64,000 bases of DNA from Beroe forskalii (lineage: Eukaryota; Ctenophora; Nuda; Beroida; Beroidae), in NCBI GenBank assembly GCA_011033025.1, contig WFMF01000078.1, forward strand, positions 58,501 to 122,500. Direction: 5' to 3'. A program made the position numbers and the translations under genes. This document shows, in pieces, positions 32,685 to 45,300 of the stretch. Below the pieces are notes generated by a model that searched no databases, had not been told where the DNA came from, and saw only the letters and a list, made by a program, of their open reading frames with translations. The stretch's first letter is position 1; the number at the start of each line of letters is the position of its first letter.

Positions 32685-33362
32685 CTGAAAAGGTAAATGT
32701 GATTAAAACACGATGTAATGAAAGTGCTATGGCCACTTGATGTAACCTCCATTAATGAGCTATCACAAGCTGCTGTGAAAGCAGCTGGTTGGTTGAAAGT
32801 TTCGAATGAAATTAGCAATATAATGATTAATGGCGCGGCTTCAAGATGTCGATATTGGACGCCCACGCATAAAACATTCATTATTTTCCCTTACCCGAAG
32901 CAAAGATCACGATGAGACTATTGTTTTGTCTCTCTGAAAGGTCGAAGGTAGCAAACATCCGTACGATCTTATACCTGGAGACGAGAGATGGTGATGAAAT
33001 GCGGGAAAGCAAACCTGATTATCGCATGTATGTGGAGTTTACGATATATCACAAACAAAAGAAGACGGAGTTTTGAGTGAAAATTGGTAGTCTAACCTGG
33101 AGACTTGCACAAAGGTAAGGAAAATTAGGTGGGATGCGGATTACCAGTATAAACTTGAAAACAAATATAACACTGTCTTTCGACACGTTCTTCATGTTAT
33201 GTAACCCAAGCAAGAAAGCCAAATTTCGAGTGAAAATTGGTGGCCAATCATAACACCACTGGTGCTTTTTTCACCAAACTTTGAAAAAAAGCAACATTCG
33301 CATTTATAGCCAGAAACACTACGAGACACTAATTACGAGAAAAAGTAAGGAACACTATTTAC

Positions 33363-36300
33363 CAGATCCTCTCGTGCGACATGGAGGACACATCCACCTC
33401 CACAAGTCTGTCCGACTCCTTGAAGTACTTCTTCACCGACTTCAGGGCCTCCTCGTAGAACTCATGCCTGCGTTTGGTGGCGGCCGAGTCAGCCTCGTCC
33501 TTCATAGCGCCTGAAAATAGAGATAATTGGAAAGTGACATAAAATTGGTACTTCTCTAAAGATTTCAGTAAGATTAGTAGGTGGTTAGTGGTAGGCTATA
33601 ATGATTTGATAGTAATTGGTAACTTTCAGCCCTCGCCCACCTCTAGCACCCCAAGATTTTTCACCATAAAAATCCAATATCATAAATTGATGTTATTTTT
33701 GACCCGTTTCCTATCTTCTTTGCTGAAAACGGAAAAATGTCACTAAGGAATCAAGATACATATAGATATACAAGCAATTTTCCGGGGTTACACCCCCAGA
33801 TCATAGGACTTTCTCCCTATGCCAGCTCGCCCAGCCCCCAGTGTTTGAGGCGCAAATTATAGTACTGGACTACAGCTGATGTACATTGCAATGGCTTTAT
33901 GGTGGTGGAAGGTTCAATGATACATGCATGCAGTACAGTTACTCAGTAAGAAATTAATGTAAAGACTTGTATAAGATTGATTTTCTTACGCAAGTCTGAG
34001 TGTACCCCAGTACCAGGCATATATAACCCACTACTCTAGCACACAATACGAGCATGTACTGTAGTGCACTTTAATATAGTGTGTGTCTGAATACAGTGCA
34101 GTTTTGTGTATACAAGGTACCCCATACAAGGTACAATACAAGGTACCATACAAGGTACCCCAAGGTAGTGTTGGTTGTTGATTGTAAGGACAAAACCGTA
34201 AGCAGTGTAGTACCAGTAGTAATACATATTGTATTTTTAACGAACAGTATGATTATACTATTACAATATGATTATACTATTACACAGAATTCTTGAATAG
34301 ATCATTGATTATTACACTCATGTGATACACATTTCGATGCTGTCAATTAAGTATTTAACAAAGAACGGACTTTTCACCTCACGACTTTTAAGCTCACGAC
34401 ACCTCCTTTCGTCATATTACAAGATTTCCTCCAAAATTTCAAACAAATTTCAGTATGTCAGGGTCTGGGTTTGGGTTAGCTTTAGGACGTCGAGCTTGAG
34501 GTTAGGGTTAAAGTTAGAGAAAAGTCGTACGCCCATACTGTTATGGGCAGTATTTGGAGGGCTGTATTTGTGCTTGTATGATATGGACTTTGAGTCTTGA
34601 AAGTGCGAAAGATATTGGTCAACAGAAAGCTGTAAAATTTCACGGAAACGGGAATCTTCAGTCCGGATTCCAGCTGCGTGGAAGGAGACTTTCTGACTTA
34701 TGAAAACTTAAAATGTTTTTTAAAACTTAATAAGTGTACCTAACACAAATTAGGCATTCCGAAATAAAGAAGCTGCATTAAAATGCAGTTTAACTAAAAA
34801 AGTTAAAAACATTCCAGTATGTACAGCACTTCAAGATAGTAACATACTAACATAATATTACATTAGTAGTAAGTGTGTGATAATCAACACATGCCCATCT
34901 AATTTTCTAATGTTTTTGGTTATTAAAAGCTTACTTGATATTAAATTACTTTTCTGTCGTGATATTCTAAAACAAAAATACCATAAAACTTATCAACATA
35001 TGCCCTGAAAAATATTAAGTGCACGTCCCTTGATGACAGAGTTAGAGATTTATTTCATAAGTTGGACCTAATAATAGTATAATTGCGATGTTTGTGTGTG
35101 TGTAACGGTGTTACATGGAACAGCTGGGCTGACTATGGTGTCAACTATGAATCATATATGTCAATAATATCATGAATATAATTCATAATATTATTACCAT
35201 CCTTGTAGAGTTGTAAGTCTGTTACTCAGAGGGTCACCGCTGTCTTGCTGGCGACTGTGCTTGTGATAGTAAGAGTAGTAATATGGTGCCTAATTAGTGA
35301 TTACAAGTTGTTAGCATGTTCCGTATTTCCTACGTAATTGCCATATTATTTTCCTAATATACTAGGTATTTATCACCAATTTAACTCATATTTATGTATT
35401 ATCTATTTAGTATGCAAATTAATTCATGCGTGAGCATATTGCGATTAGTTACTAACTTGCGCATTGTCATAACTTTCATCTTTGCGCATACAGTAACCAA
35501 GATGCAGGATGCTTATTAATTACCAACTAACGAATTAGTTATAAGAAATGTCCTCATTTCAAATATGTTGAATATATGTAACAAAAGTGCATATTAATAA
35601 AATATTTAATAAAAGGTACACGAGAAATAGGCGGTTAAGATGACGTCATTATTAGAGCGCATCTTTAGGGCGTGGGGCTCAAATAGCAATCCTTGCTCCT
35701 TACGGATGGTACTAATTTATTCATTAGCTGATCTAAATCACTTTCTCACTTCCGCCGTTACTCAAATTCGGGTATCGATCCGTCCGCCACTTTGGCCTGG
35801 CACTGGGCTAATGCTCTAATGCAGGTGGTCTAGTCCCAGTCTAGTTCATAAGCCAGAAGCCAGGCTATAAGGGTAAAGTGGCTTGTGGTCTGCGGATCTA
35901 TGCCCCCAAAAGCAGCACAAAACCTTTAAACAAAGAGCAGTAGGTCCAGAAAAATTCCTGGAGGTCCTTCGCGAACGGTAAACTTAGGCTTAAGGAATTC
36001 CTTAGACCCAATTAAGGTGAACTTTAGGAGCGTGGCTTCCACGAACAAGCACTATAGACGTACTAAGGACTAATTAGGGAGGGTAAAGAATTTCACTTAG
36101 TCTGAGACTTTAGCGCTGTCCTTAGCCTGCGTGACACCTTGATATAATTGCGTGATTCTTAAATTCTCAAACTTTAATAAAGATTTTGCCGTTTTTCGAT
36201 CCTTAAGTGAACTTTAACCGGACTTTAGCACCCAAAATTTAAGGACACCTCGAGAGGTGTCCTTAGGTAGACTAAGTAAAATCCTTAGTTGATTTAATTC

Positions 36301-39300
36301 GATTTTCCCCATACTCAGCCAATCAATGAGGCCTATTGCGTGGCAAGAAAATAGGTGAATTGTGACAGCAGCAAAGTAAACATTGTCTAGTGGCCTACTA
36401 GAAGGTACGAAAGATGAAATTCACATTGAATTTGAATTGATATCCATATACCAATATTTCAGTCATTGATGGTATATATAGTTTACGGAGGAGATTTTTA
36501 CATTGTTGAGATTTGCGATTCTCCTTTCTTACTTTCTTGGGGTGGGAATCGTGACTTGACAATGATAGTGATAATGCCTGTAGCAATAGGTTGCGATTTC
36601 ATTAGACGGTAATCGGTATCGAACTCAAAATTGATGGTTCCGTATTTATTTAGTTATTACTTATTCAGTTGGGTACATCAACATCGCAATTTCCAATTTG
36701 ATAGAGGTCCAAGGTGTGGAGCATCATCTTCTGTGCCGGTATAAAAACAAAAACACATGGGCAAACTGAGCCTTCTGATTGGCTAAGGTTGTTTTGCTTA
36801 GAGCACTGTGTTATGGCGTTAGTCTGATAGCTGCGTGCTGATTGGCTAGTGTTCGTACACGTGACAACTACACGGGGTGTAATTACCGCGTTACTGATAC
36901 ACTTAAAACTGTGTTCGTGGAAGCCAAATTCTTAAGGATTTCAGTCCGAAACTTAAGAACACAGTTTCGTGACAGTCACGTTTTGTAAAACTATAATAAA
37001 GTTTCTCTAAATTTAAGGATTTCCTAAATAAAGATCACCGTTCGCGAAGGACCTCCAGATCGATATCATTGGGAACGAAGGTCTAAATGGGGACGACAAA
37101 ATCTCACAGAATTTTATGTCATTTTATTTTTGTCATTTTTATGTCATTTTATTTTTGTCAGAAGGAATTCTAAAAACACACTTTCGCTCTCTGGAAAATT
37201 ATACACTATGCTTGATACATGTCATTCTATTTCCTCCCGTTACCATATCTCATAACATGGTGTTATTTTTAGAGCTCGATGCACTGATCACGGTAAGGCA
37301 TAATATGCCACTGAATATGATGTAGTCCTCTAATTTCCTCTCTTGTGTTCTACTTGAGGCTCCCGACGATAAGTCTAGCGTTACCCCCGCGGTATCGCGC
37401 CGTTCCTCACTTTCCATACGTAAAGCTATGATATTAATGATTTTCGGAATCGGAGGATGTCTTTAATTAATCGAATTTGATGTTGTCCTCTTCTCACCTC
37501 CCTGCGAAAAAGTGGAGGTTCAACATCATCAACTCAACACACCGTTCTATGATATTAACGAAATTTTAACCGCCGACTTATGATCTGTGGGCATATTAAT
37601 CCTTGGCGGATATCAAGCTTGATGTATCATAATATTGCCATGTAGTATTCAACCGCAATGAATAATTGCCTATGGAACTTGAGGGTAAATGTGAAAGGCT
37701 ATGATGAGGATCAGCACCCTAAAGTAATTGTGATACTGATAATTTCATACCATATTCATAAATCATATGGTGCATTATGAAATCTAATTTTATCATGATA
37801 GGCCACAATTCGTTCATTTTGGCTGAAGTGGACTGTGGAGCCATTGCTACCATTGTATATCAAAGCTTAAATTTGTTACTTTATACGTCGCCTTTTTCGC
37901 ACTGTACGGTATTATGTACATAAAAAATTTGCTAATTAACAAAAGTTAATTCAATTAGGACATCCTTTGAAATTTTTGGGGACGACCAATTAACAATGAT
38001 ATCGATCTGGGAGAAAAATAACAGTTGATATAACCAATTATCTATTAGATTGTAATAGGTAATGTCACGTACTACGTATTTTTATCTACATAGGAACCAA
38101 ATGTGTTTCTTCGTCATAATCAACTTTGCCTTTATGGAATTAGGATATAGATTTGAGAACTTATCAAAGAATACGTCAGTGTCATCTTCCATTGAATCTT
38201 TTCGTTGTTTGTACACTATCAGTATCAGTTATCACGAATCACGATCTCAGTTCACGAGACACATCCCTTCTTCCCATTAATCAGTATTTTACGAGTTTAT
38301 GCTTTTATGAATAGTATCTCTAGCTCTCCTTCTCTTGGTCTCCTGGGCTTTACCAGTGTTTTCCTACAAAGACACATCAACCACCAGTAGTTGGAAACAT
38401 AGTTAGTACCAACTTACCTAGTGAAACAAATCCTGTCAATCAGCTCAGCAGTATATTGTAGGAACATTGAGTGGTATCTCTCTTGGGCCTCAACAGTGCT
38501 TTCCTGTACAAAGCAAATCGCGTCAATGAACTTCCCACAACTTGTATTGTTGTGTGAATGGCAGGAGGTCACTGACTGTTAAACCCCTAATTACCTGTAC
38601 CCCAAGTTACTCATTTCTGCCGCACAATGATGGGGATTGTAATCATGCTTTTTGCATTGTCCAATTAACTATTATTTAGCTCGATCTGCCGGTCTGCTCT
38701 CCCGCAGAATATGCAAAGACGGTGAAAACACCCTCGTTGTTTATAAACCTTAATTATTTAATGATGAATGGGCCTGTAACAGAAGAGGTGTCCAATAAGG
38801 GCCCGTAGTACAATAGATCGATATAATTTCCAGCTGATCCTCGCTCCAAATCTACAGGGTGTTTTCATATAGATCTATAATAGATCTATAGGTGCAGCTG
38901 CTTTACCAGTATGCACAGTGTGCGAGGAGAATGGGTCTCGATTCACATATACCTTATTAGCTGATTACGTTAAATTGTTGGGCATTATAAGGCCTCAAAA
39001 TGAGACTCAGCGTTAATTTCATGTATCTTGATGAAACTACAATCACAATATACGCCATTTTAGATATAAAGTCTAAAGGACTTACTTCCATGATACTATG
39101 ATAATGGATGTAGGAAGCCTCATTTTACTGTAACCGTCATTTCCTGCAATCAATTCACCATTCTGAACTATGGTAATGACGTCATCAATTCTCCATTCTA
39201 AACCGTTATCTTGGCGACTCTCTGAACTGTAATAATCAAGTCAGCAACTGCGGGAGCGCTTAAATTACTTTCATTGTAGTTTCCTTTCTTGTATTTTCCT

Positions 39301-42300
39301 TTATTTAGTTGTTCAGCAGCCTAGCTTAGTGTTCCCACTCTCCTCATCATATACTCTTATATTGTGTAGGACTTTTTGACGACATTCTACTGCACTGTAG
39401 TAGTAGAATGTAGTTTTAAAGGTTGACTTATTGTTTCCTTACCTTGTATTCTTGTAGTAGAATGTAGTTAAAAATTGGAGCTTCCTTTACTCGTAGGTAT
39501 TTTATCAATAAATCTTTTACTTTTAGCATGTCTTTTCCTTCAGCTAATTATGGCATCTAGGTATGGTCTGACGATAGTTTTCGATGAAATCAGGTCTAAA
39601 CATTCCACAGCAAATCACCACGAAACAATTGAAGTTGCTCAACTTCTGAATTTTAGAAGATCCAGTCATCCAGTGATGACGAAAAATTATATCACAGTTT
39701 GTTGTAGGACAATAGGAAGCAAACCTCATGTAGATGTGTCTAAATCTATCCAATTATCAAGCTTACCAAGCTCCTGAACTGAAATTCTTATACCAATAAA
39801 TGTTAGATGATATAATTATTAAGGCACTCATGTGATTGCCCAAATGCCCCATTAAGATAAGATCACATAACCCAGACTTCATGGTGCTACAGGGCTTGAT
39901 CTTCTAAGCAGCTAATTTTCCAATTTCAGAAATTTTCATCAGTCATGACCAAAATTATGTCACGGGTTTGAGGGCAATTACATAATGTTGTATGGTTTTG
40001 CCCAAAAGTTGATTATTATTAACAATGATTTAGCTACTCAGGAAATGTTAGTATGTGATTGAATCATGAACCAAATTGACCTCACGAAGAATATACTATA
40101 ATATACCAGTATCTTTTTACTGATCTTGAGAGTTTCAAATTTTGTCAGTCCGAACTCCAAATTAAAAAACTTAAACAGACCAGATTATTTTGAATTTGTT
40201 CTTCTTTGAATCAAGCTATGTGTCCACCAAGCTATACGCACACCAATGTCACCAACAGAGAGATTCAAGTACCTAAGCTCCTAATTCTACAGCTAACCAA
40301 AAAGATACCTGCTGCCTCTTGCCAAGGCAGTGGTTCAATAGACATATTTATGAAAAATATTCCACGAACACGACATGCTTCTCTGCTGTCTCACAATGCC
40401 CTAAAGTATTCTACCTCTATACAGTCATACCAGCCCTTTATTTGTTATGCCACAGGTACAACATGGCTGTGCTGTCTCGATCTACCTCCTAATCATACTA
40501 CAGGGCTGCCACATGATATACCCTCTCTGCCCTGAAATTATGGGGAAGCATTGCTACAAAGAACAACAGAACGGTCTGTGAGACGTCACCAGTCCAAGCA
40601 AAAGACTCCTAATGAACAAATTCGTTTTGTTACTCTCAATGGAAGGTAGCCTTGTACTACCTAGCTGTGAAACTGTATCGACACCTACCATTTATTACGC
40701 TGAAAAGCAAATCCTTTACAAACGGAAGGATCTTCAATTCTAATATTTAATAATTTCTTTCAGCATATATTCCATTTATATCCGTATTGGAACAAAAGCT
40801 TTATTGTTAGGGTCACATGGAAGCACCGTTACCTAGCAAGTCACAACGATGCCTGCATGATATTCTCAAAAGCCAGTGGCCCATTATCCAAATGTCTTAG
40901 CTATTTCCTACGTACCTCTCAAGTTTGCTTTAGCAGCCAAAAAGGCAAGCACTGTTACACATGATCATCAAATTACAGCAATTTACTTTCACCCAGCTGT
41001 TGTGAGCTTTCTATTCTATTTGAGTATTTGTGCTTCAGTCTTGAGAGATTCTTACTTTCTCGATTTTCCTATTCTTGATTAGATCATCTTGACGTAATGA
41101 ACACCTAGCAGCCCTGCATGGGCTATTACTCTGTAATTTTAATGACAGTACAAGGTTAATAGCAGTACAAGAACTTACCTACCATTTTATATATTCTGTA
41201 CTAATTTTGTGACTCATAAAGCCGATGACATTAGTTCATGGCTGCTGCACCAGTTATATTATATTAAAGCACAAGTCAGCCCAACTCCTTTAATTCGAGC
41301 CACCAACCTGACCTAAAGCCAAATATGCTACGTTACATTGGCTATAAATAATAATATTCTACATTTGGCTCCTTTTGAATTACCGTACGGACATTTCGTC
41401 TTTCTCTGCCAAAGGTATTCTACTTATACTTAACCTCATTTGCATAATTACTTCATTGCCTATGCTCAAGAAGTTTGCCTTATAGGCCCTATGCCATTAA
41501 TCTAAGTTTATATAGTTTTATGCTTAAATATTATGTTTAGCTGCAGCCTGCAATACCACACTCCAAAGTAAGACTTTGATCATACATTAATATTTTTTCT
41601 CTCATTGGCCTTTGCAATACAAAAGAAATGAGAGGCTGCATATCGTGTTTTGCATGTGAAAACAGGACATGCATATGAGGTCCAGGTCAGTACCACAACC
41701 AATAAAATTTCTGAAAGCCCGATTGCCTTTATATATCATCAGCGAAAATGTCCCATGTCCGTCCGTCCGTCCGGTGCCCCCCGAAATCGCAAAAATTTAC
41801 CTTGAAGCTTGTCGATTGTCGAAAATGTAAATATTATAGGCCGAATAGCCTGACCCAAAGCCAAGGAAATTTCCCAAATTATTACATCTGTCTAAATTAA
41901 AGGGCTGATGAAGATTTCGCATGTCTTAAAAATCTTAGAGCGACTCGCCATGCTGCTCTACTAGTTTAGTGCCTACCAATACACCATTGACTGCATAACA
42001 ATTCAATTCAAGTCAGAAATACAGGTCGATGTGAAAGACAAATATTGCTTATCGGAACAAGCGACAGCATTGAAACAGAAAACGAAAGCATGAAATGGAA
42101 AGTCATATCAGCTTAGTGAACAAATTGCTATAAAAGTCCTGAGTGTATAGAAAATCATTAATATTAAATCAAGTAAATCAGTGTCATAACCTAAATATCT
42201 ATGCTAAATTTCATACCTATCACGGCATACCACCTTGATGATCACAGCCAATAATTAATTATTGAAAATTTCTCACTAGATGGCAAAGTGCATAGGTACT

Positions 42301-45300
42301 TGGAGGCTTAATGAAGCGTTTTCCAGGAAAATAAGGAATGTCAATGAACAGTAGTACCTGATGCGAAATGCAAACTACTCCAACAAAATGAAATTCAGAA
42401 CGAATTATACAAATAAATTTGCATGTTAGAATGCATATTTTAAAAAGAAATAATGCAGTATTCATTTTCTTTGAAGCTAGCAGTGAGCAACACAATGTAC
42501 TTCTTACAAGTAACGATCATGTTGCACATGATGCAAAGAAGTTATCAAGCACTGCCGGGGAGGAAATTAAGGCCTGCATGTTAGAATATCGGACAAATAG
42601 GAGATTTTGGATGCTCTGCAGCCGGGTAAGCAAATTTTGCTTGTTTGCTTTTTGATTTTGAATTTCTTACCTGTCTATTTGTCTAATGCCTGAAAATCTG
42701 CAAGGCTTTTAAGATTTCATTGAGGATGGTATTGTTGAAATGGTTAGTGAAATTTGTTGTTACTTTTTTTAATTTTTTTGGGGTTCCCGGTATATACCTA
42801 AACCCTTTTCTTACTGTAAAATTTCCCGGGAACATAAAAGGGGCGTCCCTCCCCGTCCGCAAATGATAATTTTTTTAAAAAAAGGCACTGTTCTGGGGGC
42901 GAGGTTCTCGGGTTTAACGGTTGTTTCAAAAGCATTATCATGATTCAGGTATGACATATGATACCCCCAGACTTACGATATGAGAAAACGCAAAAGTCGC
43001 TTGTATCTCAAGTGAAGAACATCCGGGAAGAATTACTCAACAAAATTTCTAAACCCAGATAATCCATCCCCCCGCTTTTCCCACGTCCACCCTTCACTTC
43101 AATACTTCAATATGCCCTTTCGTACCTCCGGGGTACCAGGGGTGACAAAAAAGGGGGGGCTGCTGGAGCAAAAAACTTATACGAAGAAGCATAAAAAGAT
43201 GAATGTGAAATAATATGGGGGCCCAAGATCTAAATTTTTTATTTCTATGAGCGTTTGACTTTTTTTTTTAAAAAAATCCAAAAAAACACGAAACCCCGTT
43301 CACCAAAGATGATTGAACCCCTGACACCTTTGGGTCAACAGACAAGTTCCCGATGACATGGCCTTTTGGGGCAAGCTGTCCGCTGGGGGGTGTTTCCGAG
43401 GGTATGTCCGTGTGACTTACCGGGTGACGCCATCCGGGGGGTGGGCGACTGATGTCCAGCTGTTTGTTGAGGTTCTTTTTGTAGAGGCAAAAACGCTAGG
43501 GGCTGAAAAAAAGGTGAAAATTTTATGGGGCAATTTAAAAAAAAGAGAAATGTGGGCACGAAAAAAGGGAAAGAATTCACTGAAAGAAGGAAATGATAGG
43601 GGGAGAAAAGAAAAGAAAAGGGAAAAAATATGGGGAATGAAAAAAGGGGGAAAAATGTCAATATGGGGGATGAAGAAGGAAAAATATTGGGTTATTGGGA
43701 AAAAAAAAGGGAATTATTCGAAAAACAGGAAACAATATGGATATTGGGGTTTTCACGGTAAGAAAACTCCTATCATGGAAAACAAAATTGAAATTAATGT
43801 TTTTAAGGGAAAAACAGTGGATACACCGAATACCTAAAAACATTTCGCTACGGCATGGGGGGAATGTGCTTTATTCTTTACTGATTTAGAAACTTAGAAA
43901 GTTTTAAAAAATCATTCGTTTTTTGTTTTGTCCTTTCGCTATTTCCCCGTTAGTGATAAAGGGTTTGGGTTTTTTTTCAAATTTTACCTTTTTATCGTTT
44001 TTCATTTATCTGTATGTTAACATTAGTTATGTAAGCATTTTTAATTACCCAGTATTTAATTTATTCTTTAAAACTATAAGGAAAGGAGGAAAGTTATTTG
44101 AGCCAAAACATTATGTTTCTGCCAAAACCAAAGCTTTAACCCCCAAACAAAGTTTTGAAAATTTAACAGGATCCCAAGCCTCTTTTAAAATCTACAAAAA
44201 AAAACTACTATCCTGAAAAAAAGGGGAAAAACTGAAAAAAATATGCCCTCAAATTCTCAGGAACGGAGGTACGGGCGAAAAACAGATTTTTTGGGCAGGT
44301 GCAAGACCTGCTTAAGGCGAATTTTGTATCTCAGTCCAGGAGAGTCGTAGAGACTTTATCTTGGGCGGAAAATGTGCGCAATGGCCATGTTTATTATACG
44401 ACTTGCTGATAAAAGGATAAACATGTGCCCTAAAATTCTCAGGAAGAGAGTTATTGGCGAAAAATGAAATTTGGCGATGGTTTGAGACGATTTTCATATA
44501 ATCAGGGGTAATCACCGTCCAGAAATGGAGACGGGTAACGGACATTTAATCTCATGACATTCATCTCACGATACTTTATCTTGTAATATTTCAACTCCAC
44601 GCAAAGGTAAGGATCTGGGTTAGGGTTAAATGGTTGGCGTATGGGTAAGAGTTAGGATTCCGGGTAAGGTTATAGGGTGATGATTAGGGTCAGGACAGGG
44701 AGATGAAGTATCCTGACATGAAATTTCGTACACTCATAGAGACTTCCGGCTGAGCAGAAAATAATTGGAATGGTCAACTCAGGAAGTAGGAAGAGAGTAC
44801 AGAAATGTGTCTAAAACGAGGAAACAATTAACCACCGATAGTTCTGAAGAATCTGGTATTGTATTGGTAAAGGTATTCTCCCCTCACTAGCCACACCCTC
44901 ATACCTCATCTTTCCCACCTCCACCACCATCACCTTTTACCCTCACCCCTCGTCGCCTCGGTGACCAGAGGCAGGCACAGTCCCACTCTGGGACTATCCT
45001 CTTGCGGACCTTCGGGTCCGGCCTCTCGTTTGATGATGAATTAACCACCATAGAGGACTGGGCTTTGCCCATTGAGCCCAGTTAAATCCCAATCGATGGA
45101 AATATTATTTACACAGTCTGGCTGGGTCAGACCTCCCAGTGACTCATCTAGACGAAGGGAGGCGGTACATAGCCGCCTTCGGCAGATCGCTGACTTAATC
45201 TGCAGGCAAGCCCCGTCTTGCTTTGCAGTCTGATTGATGCCACGGGCGTTGGCAGCTTGCCGCCTTGCCGGTCCAGAGGGGTCCTGGAACGGCTGGCTGC

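Larger units (their letters stand above)
38110..44250. repeat. Large duplication, copy A
   Basis: It matches 46436-51750 in the same orientation, by eye about nine bases in ten over long stretches (for example TCGTCATAATCAACTTTGCC and CAGCTCAGCAGTATATTGTA in both). It has an extra segment at about 41600-42680, and from about 42770 onward its sequence is degraded into homopolymer-rich text. The rest contains no gene. It lies in the adenylate-kinase-like intron. Confidence 0.85.

Noticed and set aside
35760-35830. tRNA-derived SINE candidate on the minus strand (GGATCGATACCC as B box)
   Set aside because: The box match is partial and no A-box spacing or cloverleaf could be supported.
43335-43837. 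Overlapping open frames of 108 and 159 codons on opposite strands
   Set aside because: They lie in the homopolymer-rich degraded copy of the duplication; Lys- and Phe-rich translations reflect poly-A and poly-T runs.
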